From the NCBI RefSeq assembly GCF_037975245.1, contig NC_092566.1:6078001-6142000 (forward strand): a stretch of 64,000 bases of DNA, in the 5' to 3' direction. Position numbers and translations under genes: made by a program. Numbering within the stretch: the stretch's first letter is position 1; every line of letters starts with the position of its first letter. Below the pieces are notes generated by a model. The model was given only the letters and a program-made list of their open reading frames with translations, had not been told where the DNA came from and made no database searches. Positions 1-10,216 of this stretch are shown in pieces. Origin of the DNA: Apostichopus japonicus. Its lineage: Eukaryota > Echinodermata > Holothuroidea > Aspidochirotida > Stichopodidae.

Positions 1-38
1 ACAGTTTCTAGAAACAGTTTCAAGAAACAGTTTCAAGA
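1..38. repeat. 13-bp tandem repeat cut by the window edge
   Basis: Almost three copies of a 13-bp unit (AAACAGTTTCAAG) run from the first base; the first visible copy has CTAG in place of CAAG. Each unit carries a TTC-NN-GAA dyad. The array probably extends to the left, so its true length is unknown. Confidence 0.85.
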
Positions 39-349
39 AAGCATCCATGTTGGTTTTCAATGGATTTAGGTGAAAATGGTAAATGACAGATGATTCTAAA
101 CTGTTATGCTTTGTTGATTGCATTGACATATATTATTGTTACATAGCAATAGTCCACATTAGACTGATATATCATGTTATTCACCACATGTACATTTTGC
201 ATACTTTGTAATCCAGCATTCATAACATAGACATTTGCTTTACTTTGTGTATACTCTACTCTTAAAGACTGCCTTGAATATTATTCTTTGCTAAATTAAA
301 AACGTATTTAAGCTGAATTGTTACCTCTGAGTAGCATCAATGTTAGGTA

Positions 350-369
350 CCCCCCCCCAAAAAAAAAAA
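350..369. repeat. C9A11 composite homopolymer
   Basis: Nine C are followed directly by eleven A. Read on the minus strand this is T11G9, the same junction type seen at 6154, 33746 and 46517. Such tracts are prone to length error in sequencing and assembly. Confidence 0.9.
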
Positions 370-3207
370 CCTCTCCCCCCTTCACTCCCCATCTTGTACA
401 AAATTGTCAATTCTTTACCTTAATGGCAACATTTTGCATTTCCAATTATTGATTTAAAGGTTGCCAACTATACCCTCCCCCCAGATATAAGCTTATTTTT
501 CTTAACAAGTGCTATTTATAGCAAGTACTTAATATTTCCAGTTGCGTCTGAAACATTTGACACCCAGATGATTCCTTTAAGTGAGCTTCAATCCTAGTCA
601 AGGGCAAAGGAACACTAATTGAAGTAGAAAACATATTGCATGATGATGGAACAGTTTAAAATCATTAAGTTATATTTCAACAGGATTAAGGCAAGGAGAA
701 GCTTTGACTCAATTGACCATACATATCACACTATGCTATTCTACGAACTACTTCTTTTGAGGAAGGGGGGGACTTTAAACAAGTTCTTCAAAAAGTCAAG
801 CCTAAGCCACTTTGATATGTTAAACCCTTGCATAACTAAATATCATAATTCTACAGAGCTAAAAAATTGCCATCAATTATTACAGGTTAACCTTCCTTTG
901 AGAAGGATGGTTTAATATTTGGTCATAATGGGTTTTGTATTATCCCTTGATATTATCAAGCATAAGAGAACATGTATTCAATACTTGCAGGATATACAAC
1001 AGTTTAGTAATTAGCTTCAAGTGCAAGGTGTTCTACTCTCATCACAAGAGCATGCTATTCATTCTTGTTAATAACTGTCCACATATGCATAGGTGTATGT
1101 ATGTGTGACTTGCTCTTTAAGTTATGAATACTGGGAAAGGTACCAGCAAGAGTTAATGAGTTTCATTTTAACACCAGGTCTGGCTTACACTGATTAATGT
1201 GCAGTAAACCAGCAGTAGAGACTTCTACAGTATGTGTGTATGTGTGTGTACATCGGCAGGAATGAAAACTAGCAGTATTTTTGGCCAATAGAACTATCAT
1301 CAATACAAACCATTTTAATATATTCATTCATCTTCTATAAAGAGATGTATAAGAGTAGTAAAATAAACTGGCAATACCATTTACTCACCCATTTCATTGT
1401 ACAAGTTATAACCAATGTTAAGCAGCAGATTCCCTGTAGGAATGTAATATTGTAGTTACATTAAAACATGATGTGATCTGTGTCTCTAGTTCGATGGATA
1501 CCAAGAATGTTCTCCCTGACCCCATGTACCCGGGTGTTTTATCTAATTGTAAGAATTGTAAGAAAAATATGTGAATAGCCCAATTTTACCAATTGTTGTA
1601 AGGAGCGGGGAATGGAAGCTTGTACTTGAGTTTATACATCCTGGATGAATGGCATTGAATATTTTTATATTACATAAATATGAGCTTTGTAATGTCATAA
1701 AGTGAACAGCATCTATGCAGTTACTCTGGTTGATGTTGGATAGTTGGTTGATTGGTTGATGTTGTAATAACTGGCAGAATAACATAATGTGCTGCATCAA
1801 TCCATTATGTACAGCAGCATGGTCTTCAGTTTGCTATGAGGAACCCACAACTTTCTGGATACAAATTTCTAGATATGATATCTTAGAAGAGATGGTCTAA
1901 CGAAAGCCATTGCATATTTTATTTTTTTATTTAGACCCAATCAAATACCTCTATATGCTGGGATATATTAGTGTGTCATTGTTTATGGTTGTTGTGTGTT
2001 TGACCACTGAGGACTTGTTACCATCGCTTAATGATGTGTGGATTTAATAGTAAAGAAGTAATATAAACACCTGCGTTTTAAGACTTTTAACTGTGTCTGG
2101 TAACTAATGGGGTTCACAGTGGCGAACAGACAGTTGATGTTGAGGGATTAGGCCAACTTCTTCACTGTGTCCTTCAGTGTGTAGTAGTATCTTTATTAAC
2201 GTTGACATTCCTCATGCACCAGAACATGGTTAAGCAGTGACAACACTTCTGTTGTAGGGTTAACGACATAAGACATTCATGCTGTCTTTAACAGATGGTT
2301 TCTACACGTCAGTCGAGGTGGTATATTCTATTCTGGTGAGAAATGGGTACATCTTATGGCCAGTAGAGCAGATTCAATTGGTCTCAAGGGTCACCTCGTG
2401 AGAGACTGATGCTGGGACCAAAGGGTTTGAGAAGACCGAGAGTAGCCTCTTGACTTCTCCCTTGAGGTATATTAACTGGTATTAAAACATTGACATTTAG
2501 AAACACTTTATTAGGTCAGGATGCAAAAGTTGGTGAGGAGGAATTTAATTGGCTGTCTTTATGATTTTGCTTTGAATGTTGTTGGTGATGTAATCAATGT
2601 TCCCGAGTACATGAACGAAAGAGGATTGATGGAGGTGATTAAGTCTAGAGAAGTTGCTTGTGTTTTTGTAGCTTCCCTAGTGTTCACTCTCCCAACAAAC
2701 CCATATGTAGAGTACCTACGGAATCCTGTTGTGAAAAACGTGTACAATTTGTATAAGTTTTCTCCCTGTCTGACGATATTTCTTGTATATCTGGAAATGA
2801 AACTTTGATGCAGTTATTCATCTGTAGTTTTACCCACTTGAAAAGAGAAGGAATGTGTAAATCTTAATTGGTACTGGTACGTTGGTAGTGTTGAACTTTT
2901 GTTGAGAGGTATTATGTAACCGAGACTAAGTATGGCAGAATCTATGATGCTATACTGTAAGATCATGGATTGTTTACAGGAGAGGTTCTTGACCCTTTGT
3001 CCTTTCTCAAATAAAATGAAAGTGTTGTTGGCAAAAATACATCAAAGAATTTGGAAATATTTTTTCAACAAAATGGATACACTTAACAAGATATGGGTCC
3101 AAGTGGGCATTTTAGAGGGAACTTATTGCTGACTTCCACCTCTGTTCCTTTGTTTAGCTTACTCAAATGAGATGTATAGAATGTGTTGTTTTACTCAATA
3201 AGCCCCC
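370..3207. other. No recognisable gene
   Basis: AT-rich sequence with short TG-rich runs (about 1229-1252). The longest open frame is 95 codons (2521-2808, plus); it matches no family I know and has no convincing splice context. I see no RNA gene, terminal repeat or poly(A)-tailed retrocopy. Confidence 0.6.
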
Positions 3208-3948
3208 TTTTTTTTGGCGTGGGGGGGGGAGGGGCAGGGAATTTATCAGAATTTTATTTTATACCAAGTATAACTTAAAAATAAGATTGCAATTATCTCA
3301 CTGAGAGACTTCTGGAGTTTTGCATGAGACCCGACCCATTTTTTCTGGTCTTTTTTATTTATTTTTTTGACCTTTTTTGGGGGCAATACTTGTAATATCC
3401 GTTGCTGAGTAGCAACTCATAATTTGTATTGTTACTGAAACGAGAAGGGAACTCAAAATGGTTTCAAATCAATTAGACGGTAGTGAGGTTTAACCCACAT
3501 CTTACTGATGGGGGCACGTTAAACTCATAATTATGCAAGTTCTGTCCGGCTATGAAAAATGTTTTTTTTTTCAGGCGATATAAATTCAAGTTCTGTTGCA
3601 TAATGGTACGCTTTCCATCCCGTTGAATATTTTAGTACAGTTCGCCCCTTGCTCTTTCGTGAGGTTGAGATAAGCACAAATAATAAAAAGCTAAAGAAAC
3701 TGACGTGTGACATATTGTGATTTTGTTGATATTTCTGCCAAGTAAACAGTAATGAACTTGAATGTTCTAGTAATATACCTTTCTTACAGTCTGGGCTGAG
3801 ATTGGGAAGCACGGTCCAATCGCGTGTCAATCATCTTACTTTTATTTCTTTGTTCACTGCATCTAAAGGCATTCAGCTTCTTTTTAATACTGTTTGATAC
3901 TTACATGATCTGTACATAAAAAACATTTGAAAACTTGTAAATAAGAGG

Positions 3949-3964
3949 TTATTATTATTATTAT
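3949..3964. repeat. (TTA)n microsatellite
   Basis: About five uninterrupted copies of a TTA/ATT trinucleotide in AT-rich sequence. Confidence 0.85.
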
Positions 3965-4894
3965 CAAATATTTGGCGGTTAGGTATAGTCTATATAAAAA
4001 ATAAATAACTATTGAAATAAAGCATTCTTCCCGAGTATGTTTCTGTTGATTTTAGGAGGGTGAATGTTTGTAATGATTATTGAGAAATCTGTCGATTTTA
4101 GAAAAGTTTTTGGACCCTTACATTACGTTTACCTGTAAAATCATTCTTGTGTTATTGTTTTCATTTATGTTGCCTTATTGCGTTTGGATTAAGTATGTGC
4201 AAATTTCACAGAGAAATTGATTACATCGAAAAGTTTTTGAATTTACATTTTATAAGTATCGTTGCCTTTATTTGTCTTTTTATTTTTTACATTACCATGG
4301 TAACCTTTAGTAGACAGATGGGGGCAATTTTGTGGGGCGGAGGGGACACTTAAGGTCATTGAGAAGTGAGTCCAAAATATATCAATCCATATTTGTTTTG
4401 TTTTTCACAAATTCTCAGAAAGTGTACAATAAACGTCCCTGTTCCCTACCCCACCCCCTCCCCCCGCCCGTCACCTTCGACCACCACTGACTGGAAGTTG
4501 AATTGTTCCTGAAATTTGACTACAGACAACAATAGTATGTATTATAATATTGTTATACTGTTTTATCGACAGTCAAGAACATTCGGTGCCTTAGTACACC
4601 TATCAATGGGACCATGGTCCCCGCATCCTATCGCCAGTCGCGGAAAAAATCAGGGATTTTTGCATTCAGCGGGGAAGAATTTGACCACTATCACGGGTGC
4701 ATCCCAACCCCTTTTTGCAATGACCACAGTGCAGTTATCTGTTATAAAATCCTCCATTCGCCTCTGGCCCTTCCATAAAAGTTCAGCCCCTCCCTTAAAC
4801 AGTCGGTCGAAATGTTTTATCCTCCTATAACCCCCTCCCCCGAACCTTTGAAATCATGTGCACGCCAATGACGCCTACAACACTAACACAGTAC
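3965..4894. other. No recognisable gene; C-rich tracts
   Basis: AT-rich sequence with C-rich patches near 4442-4467 and 4825-4846. The 104-codon frame at 4516-4830 runs through C-rich low-complexity sequence and matches nothing I recognise. The patches resemble the pyrimidine-rich parts of the transposon at 36 kb, but I could not align them convincingly. Confidence 0.5.
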
Positions 4895-4951
4895 TCGTTG
4901 CATTACAAACTATATACATGGAGGCAATTCTTTACCACTGAGCTACAATTA
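4895..4951 (-). other. tRNA-like (A-box) retroposon remnant
   Basis: On the minus strand the segment contains TAGCTCAGTGG, a good match to the internal RNA polymerase III A box (TRGYNNARNNG). No intact B box (GGTTCRANNCC) follows at the usual distance, and no cloverleaf can be folded. It is best read as the decayed head of a tRNA-derived SINE, and it lies just beyond the LINE insertion at 5031-5372. A chance match is possible. Confidence 0.35.
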
Positions 4952-5020
4952 TGGTAGAACATGGTCTGTACAACCTATTTATGAACCAACTTGAATTCGT
5001 ACCATTTTGGTTGACGGCCT

Positions 5021-5030
5021 TATAAGTTAA
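5021..5030. repeat. Target-site duplication, downstream copy
   Basis: TATAAGTTAA here is identical to 5373-5382 and flanks the LINE fragment. It borders the (TAG)n/(ACT)n tail, as expected for target-primed reverse transcription. Confidence 0.8.
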
Positions 5031-5372
5031 CTTAGTAGTAGTAGTAAGTTGAGTCTCGTCTATCCGACATGCTCAGTGATTAACCTCCGCCACGTATCAC
5101 GATCTTGCGCAAGGTTTATTGCTTCCTCGAAATGTCCTTAAATTGCGACTTTATTTTTCCAAGCAAGGTTGTCACGGGCCTTCTTACTGGTTTAGCAGTA
5201 TGTCTCAGTGCTTCTCTTAAAGCAACCTTTGCTGGAGCGTCCTCCTGAAGTCTTGCTACATGACCGAAAAATCTTGGTTGGTTTCGTTGTAGAGCTCATC
5301 ATTTGATAACCAATTGTTATTGGTCCATCTAATGTTGAGAATATTACGAAGTAGTCTCCTTTGAAAAGTGAC
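5031..5372 (-). mobile_element. 5'-truncated non-LTR retrotransposon (LINE) insertion
   Basis: A 342-bp LINE copy on the minus strand, bounded by a perfect 10-bp target-site duplication (5021-5030 and 5373-5382). It holds only the end of the reverse-transcriptase ORF, a stop at 5060-5062, a 3' UTR of roughly a dozen bases, and an (ACT)n tail (plus-strand TAGTAGTAG, about 5033-5047). Severe 5' truncation, a very short 3' UTR and a short-repeat tail are typical of RTE-like and related LINEs. The clade cannot be fixed from such a short fragment. Two frame changes show it is an old, dead copy. Confidence 0.85.
5060..5366 (-). pseudogene. C-terminal end of LINE reverse transcriptase ORF, frameshifted
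   Basis: Three minus-strand segments in successive frames rebuild the familiar C-terminal region that follows the polymerase domain in LINE endonuclease/reverse transcriptases. Segment one (about 5366-5268) reads RRLLRNILNIRW and then a DELYNET motif. Segment two (about 5266-5131) reads GHVARLQEDAPAKVAL. Segment three (5130-5060) reads EEAINLAQDRDTWRRLI, a few further residues and a stop. The order and spacing match this region of many animal LINEs. Frame changes lie near 5268 (possibly with a short deletion, because the residues normally before GHV are missing) and near 5130. There is no catalytic domain, so no activity is possible. The identity as a LINE ORF is strong; the clade is uncertain. 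Confidence 0.85.
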
Positions 5373-5382
5373 TATAAGTTAA
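5373..5382. repeat. Target-site duplication, upstream copy
   Basis: TATAAGTTAA, identical to 5021-5030, directly abuts the truncated 5' end of the minus-strand LINE copy. Confidence 0.8.
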
Positions 5383-6058
5383 TTTGGGCTTGGTAAATTT
5401 GAAAAATGGCTACTGTGTGGCAAGAAAGGTTACTGTAAGCAAGGGGTCGCCACGGATATTGCTCTGACGTCACGCTGTACTGTTACAAGGAACCAATGAC
5501 GAACTACCTTAACAGTGAGCTACCTGGGTAGATGACAGCAAGGTGGTATACACCCCCCTGTAACTGAAGTGGCTTATCAGGTCTGCTATTTTGCGGGAAC
5601 AAACTAAGCCCATCTTTCAATGGTGAAGTTAACCTGTCGCCAACCGTCCCACTGCTTGCTCCCATGTGCGCGCGACTCTTTCTTCACCCCTTCACTACGG
5701 AATATGGTTGTCATCAAATCCCTCCGAACGCCAAGTTGATAGAAAAAGAAGGCGATATCTCTCTGCCTGGCAATGTCAAACTTTCTGGACTGGGTGGTCC
5801 CGACGACATTTGTTGAAATAAATGGAGAGGCTATCACAGAATATCCCCAGCCGGTAAAAATCGGGTAAGCTAACGACAAGTGAAGAGTACCAAAGATTTT
5901 TAAGTGGCGAGTATGAAACGTTTTAACCTGAAGTGTTATTATACAATGGTTAAAATGGATCAGTTGATATGTTTATACGGGGCCATTGGTTGAGATGTCG
6001 TTGATCTTTGAAAGAATTCTTTTCGTCGCTGTTCTTGAAATTAGTTTGAAGATTAGTG
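5383..6058. other. No recognisable gene; slightly GC- and CpG-richer stretch
   Basis: The stretch includes a TGACGTCA octamer at 5465-5472 and a 91-codon minus-strand frame (5604-5879). That frame matches no family I know. Its base composition is a little richer in G+C and CpG than its surroundings, which is weak evidence for an exon or an unrecognised repeat. Confidence 0.45.
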
Positions 6059-6085
6059 TCTCTGCCGATGCTGCATCGGCAGAGA
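6059..6085. repeat. 27-bp near-perfect palindrome
   Basis: Thirteen-base arms (6059-6071 and 6073-6085) around a single T at 6072, with core CCGATGC-T-GCATCGG. It could form a short GC-rich hairpin. It lies inside an open frame starting near 5986 whose first residues are hydrophobic, but no gene is supported there. Confidence 0.8.
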
Positions 6086-6153
6086 ACGATGAAGGTAGAT
6101 CCTTGTCTTCTGGTTTGCGTTTGAATCTGTTTCTTATTTTGCTTTTGCTTTCG

Positions 6154-6181
6154 TTTTTTTTTTGGGGGGGGGGGGGGGGGG
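6154..6181. repeat. T10G18 composite homopolymer
   Basis: Ten T followed directly by eighteen G, the longest G run in the window. It has G-quadruplex potential on the plus strand and the sequenced length is likely unreliable. Confidence 0.9.
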
Positions 6182-6387
6182 TGGGTATGGGTTGTTTGAG
6201 TTATATAAATGAAAAGATGGTTCTGAATTTCTCGAAGTTAAAGCTATTTTTCGAAACTGGAGTTGAAGGGAATTTTTCCTTGGTGTTGTGGAGTATCAGT
6301 AGAGTAAGAACAGACTGAAAGAAAAATAGCCTTTTGCAAGAGAAACAGTCAGAAATTTAGATAATAAAACAGTTGCGTCCTTCACAA

Positions 6388-6397
6388 CCCCCCCCCC
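6388..6397. repeat. C10 homopolymer
   Basis: Ten consecutive C inside a longer C-rich patch. It is one of more than twenty G/C runs of at least nine bases in this window. Confidence 0.85.
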
Positions 6398-6492
6398 ACC
6401 CTCTTCCTCCGCCAATCACCCTCTTCAAAATCCAAATACACAGTACAACAATGAACTGAACCGGAACTACGAAACGCACTTGTATGGAAAGC

Positions 6493-6685
6493 CGTTTTAG
6501 ATATCTGAAATAACATGTTAGACATCTCACTTTAATTTTAGATATCTACAAATAACTGCATGGTACTTTAAAAATCAATTTCAGATGTCTTATATACCAC
6601 CAGATGTTAATCGCACCGTAAAAATTAAAGTGTAGATATCTGAATGAAATTTCAGATATCATAAACTTAATTCATATATCTGAAT
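6493..6685. repeat. Cluster of AGATATCT-like palindromic motifs
   Basis: At least six variants of the palindrome AGATATCT or its near forms (AGACATCT, AGATGTCT, ATATATCT) occur in both orientations, several followed by GAAAT or preceded by ATTTC. Copies lie near 6496, 6516, 6539, 6584, 6632, 6651 and 6674. The stretch resembles a degenerate foldback or MITE-type repeat rather than a simple tandem array. I see no clear termini or target duplication. Confidence 0.55.
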
Positions 6686-6686
6686 T

Positions 6687-6752
6687 GTCCAGGACTTTGT
6701 TTGTATGACGTACCCTCTTGTCCAGGGCCTTGTTTGCATGACGTAATATTAA
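6687..6752. repeat. 33-bp tandem dimer
   Basis: GTCCAGGACTTTGTTTG... at 6687 is repeated at 6720 with a few substitutions, giving two 33-bp copies; each contains TGACGTA. The dimer directly follows the AGATATCT motif cluster and may belong to the same element. Confidence 0.75.
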
Positions 6753-6947
6753 TCTTCAGTTGTTGATACAATTTGCTTTGAACAACAATCGATACATGTG
6801 TTTCTTCTTGAAAATTCATCTCAATATTTCTCCACCTTGATATTCATCACTGCGACAAAAAACTTATATTACTGAAGTGCATAATGCCTATCTCACAACT
6901 ATACTGATATCTACCTGATGTGACCTTGAAAATCCAAACGATGTTAA

Positions 6948-7190
6948 TTACAAATGATGCAAATCAAATCTAAAGCCACAGTGCACATCAACTGCGTGTC
7001 TAGGATCGAGTTGTAATACACACGCAAAAACAATTCTTGTCATCTCACAGAGTAACTTGAAATGTCTTTCATTCTTTTCGTCCGTATAATCCCCACTAAA
7101 TTTGTTCTTCAGAGGTAGAACAAAATTGATACCTGTTTCAGTTTTGTCTGAGCCATCTAGACTAAACCCATTGACCTGAATCACAACATT
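6948..7190 (-). CDS. Candidate terminal coding exon, unidentified protein
   Basis: On the minus strand a plausible acceptor (pyrimidine-rich TGATTTCTGTAG) is followed at 7190 by an uninterrupted frame of 80 codons ending in TAA at 6948-6950. It starts NVVIQVNGFSLDG and ends near CGFRFDLHHL. The residue mix is balanced and protein-like, with little low complexity, unlike most frames here. Against it: I recognise no family, I found no upstream partner exon, and a frame this long is expected by chance in 64 kb. An internal CAG|GTATCA could act as a donor, giving a shorter exon. Treat this as a hypothesis. Confidence 0.22.
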   Translation of the reverse strand, partial: NVVIQVNGFSLDGSDKTETGINFVLPLKNKFSGDYTDEKNERHFKLLCEMTRIVFACVLQLDPRHAVDVHCGFRFDLHHL

Positions 7191-8196
7191 CTACAGAAAT
7201 CAATGTAAGATCATTTATCAAGCACTGTATTGTGACGCTTGTCGGTTGGAACGTAAAAGATAAACATTAGAACGATTCTTTAAACGTTGCTAATCAGGAT
7301 GGCCTATTCCTGGTACGAATAAAGCAATTGAATAGGTTTATATTTATTCCATTATTTAATCGTAAACAAATAAGTTTATGTTTTAACGCAAAAAATATAT
7401 GTATCGTAGGTTCTTCCTATCCAAAATTGCTTAGAAAATTCTATCTACAGCTCTGAGACAAGATCAAACCTCGACATGTGTATATGCATCTGTATATTTT
7501 CTAAGTTGCCCTCTATTTGACTGACCAGGAATAGTACATCCCTTCTCATTTTTGTTATTTTTTTTTGTCAAGCCATTGAATGAGTTATATTTTCTCCTTA
7601 CTCAGGAAGACAATGTTTGTCCTTGCATCTAACAGAACGGAAGAAACCGCTGTAACATTTTCTTTTGTTGCCAGCATGCTCAATCGCCCATTCTCTGGAC
7701 GGTTTTCTTTGTGATACTTTCAGCATTAATAATGCAACACGGTTTTGCCTGGCCCCCTGTACAACATTTAGGTACGGATGAGGCCAAAGGACTCACTTAT
7801 GTGACAAACTTTTTCCGGTTTAATGTTCAGTAGTTACTTATGGTTAATCCACAGTGCGTTGATCGCAACTTTTGAAGGGTGTGTCATTCTTACCGTGCTC
7901 TTGTTACATACCGGACACTTTAATGGTGCATAAGACGTATTAGAGGTATAGTGACTTCTTACGTAATAACTTCCACTTTTGTGTTTGTTTTCAACCTTGG
8001 GCGAAGGAAGGGACTGAAGTGAGTGGGGAGGGGCCAAGTCAAGTCGGCATGAACATGTCAGGGGTTAATTAGCTCCTTCCTCGATGGAACTACCATCACA
8101 CTTTAACAAACCAATGATCTGATGTAAGGCGAATTGTTGTTTCCCTAACCCGCAGCAACAATCTGCAAATTAGGTCACAATCGGACCGTAAGTGAT
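7191..8196. other. No recognisable gene
   Basis: Unique AT-rich sequence. A minus-strand frame at 7834-8037 contains one CPVC motif, but the rest of a RING or B-box is missing, so no domain call is made. Confidence 0.55.
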
Positions 8197-8209
8197 CCCC
8201 CCCCCCCCC
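8197..8209. repeat. C13 homopolymer
   Basis: Thirteen consecutive C, followed by pyrimidine-rich sequence. Confidence 0.9.
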
Positions 8210-8683
8210 TCTTCCTGTTTTCGGAATCGGTAATTCTTTTTCGATCACAGCATAAACTGTATCAGTTTTGATAGATCTTGGATATCAGGAACTCGATCTC
8301 TGGGAAATCAGAGCTCGATCTCCTGGAACTTCCACTCCATCCCCTCAACCCCCACCCCTCCCTCCACCACCAGCGCCCGTCCTGTAATGTCCTCAATATG
8401 TCTAATACATCTTAGAGGAATAAAACCAAAGCAGGAAGAAATATCGCCACAAGTATATCGTCTGGAGAATTACGTCATCGTCATCATCATCATCTCTGCC
8501 ACTCTATCCTTTCTGTATAAGGAAGGCATCATTCGTTCAACCAAAAGCGAAGGCATCATAATGCTTCATAGGTGCTCCCCAACCTTCAACTCCTCCGGCT
8601 CTTAACTATAGTTTGAACTATTGTTTTCGCGGTCTCTGATGACATATTTAATTTAAGCTACAGATAAAGCAGCTCCCGTTTCT

Positions 8684-8788
8684 AATAGACTGTTTTCAAA
8701 TAAACTATTTTCGAATAAACTATTTTCGAAAATGCTATTTTCGAATAAACTATTTGCGAATAAACTCATTTCGAATAAGCTATTTTCG
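8684..8788. repeat. 15-bp minisatellite, seven copies
   Basis: Seven copies of a 15-bp unit (AATAAACTATTTTCG) run with no change of length, the first being the most diverged. Because 15 is divisible by three, one minus-strand frame stays open and reads ENSLF repeatedly inside a 96-codon frame (8653-8943). The period alone explains the open frame, and I see no independent sign of coding. Two plus-strand frames are also open through the array. Confidence 0.9.
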
Positions 8789-8795
8789 AATAAAG

Positions 8796-10126
8796 ACTGG
8801 AACCCAATAATTGTCGTATTGCAGTTGGTTAACTTGGCAACACAATTTCTCTCACCTTTAAGTTCAAGTATCATATAAGTTTGTTTCATTAATATCACAT
8901 CAGATGATTTTAAGTTTGATAAAGTCTTATGCTTTTCAAGCAACCTCTGTCACTTAGCCTAATCCTTCCACACTTTCATTTATTGCTGAACCTAGCCTAG
9001 CCTACTTCCATACCACAATCCAGGCTAATGTTGCAATTATAATAAACCGCGGAAGCTGACTAGCGTCTGATTGAGACTTTTGGGACAATAAAGAAAGTGA
9101 ATATAGACTTCACAGCGAGCATGGAAAATGGATATTAAATGCTAACTGTTACTATACACAAGAAATGGCCTCAAGTTTTACCGATTTGAGTGAAGTCATT
9201 TCCATAAATTATCATATGGTAGAAGACGGGAATATAACTGGTTTGTTAAGCACTTCTTGTGTATTTGAATTTAATAACATGCTAGAATATTTGCATTCTT
9301 TGTGACTGCTACACAAGTAATTCTGTAAAATGCTAACTGGGTCGTGATACGAGACACACGTTGAACATATTCGCTTAGCGCGGAGAGTATGGCTCTTATA
9401 AGCCTCTGTATAATTTGTACATTAACTTGCTGTGCTATACACTCAATCAAATATGTGTTCATTCTATCGGTTTATAAACAACTATACCGATCGAACTTTC
9501 TACTCGGGAGGTTTCTTACTCTTTTGTCTCATTCTTGTTGCTTGATAGACTTTATTCAACGCCTCACTGATGTAGTACACAAGATGCAAAATGCTATATT
9601 ATGCAATCGTCTGGGGATGCCATAGGATTGGGCCCTGAATACACGCTGCCACAAATAACAACCACCACACTCGGACCAGTGACATGACCCAAGTGCAGAG
9701 TCGTTTAAGCGATCCATATTCTAATTGTAAACTGTATAGGGCGATGTTGTAAAAGTTTACAGGGCAGTTTCCCTTACAGATTACCAACATCCGTAATGCA
9801 TAGAAGGGATTATGCAGACGCTGCATCGACCGAATCGACCCGCCATTCTGCCTTGCACCCTTTCATTGGCCAGGGACTGTGATAGGAGGTGTAAAAGAAA
9901 CACACTGGTGGGTCTTACAGAAACTTACAACCCCTAACAAGCTAGGGCCCTGTTATCTCCAATAAATCAGATCAACATACAGGCTGTGGGTTATACTATG
10001 CCTCGTTCGGTGTGTAATGTAACTCGCGCACAAATTTATTTCATTTATGAATGAGAGAGTACAAAGTGGATCTGAATATGAAAAGCAAGATTATAAGATG
10101 ACGTAATGATCAGAAATATTACTGAT
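8796..10126. other. No recognisable gene
   Basis: Unique sequence. About 9600-9960 is somewhat richer in GC, but its frames are interrupted and match no family I recognise. Confidence 0.5.
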
Positions 10127-10143
10127 GCACACACACACACACA
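10127..10143. repeat. (CA)n microsatellite
   Basis: About eight CA dinucleotides just upstream of the 41-bp satellite array. Confidence 0.9.
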
Positions 10144-10216
10144 CTTACGCACACAAATACGTCAAATATCAACGGTGTTGCCTCAAAGTTTGTCACTCTT
10201 CCAAGTCCTGTCAAAG

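Noticed and set aside
2521-2808. 95-codon open frame on plus
   Set aside because: No family resemblance and no convincing splice signals; its length is within chance expectation.
5604-5879. 91-codon minus-strand frame beside the LINE
   Set aside because: It lies outside the target duplication of the LINE, does not resemble RT or endonuclease, and matches no family I know.
7834-8037. CPVC motif suggesting a RING or TRIM exon
   Set aside because: The remaining zinc ligands are absent and nothing upstream completes the domain.
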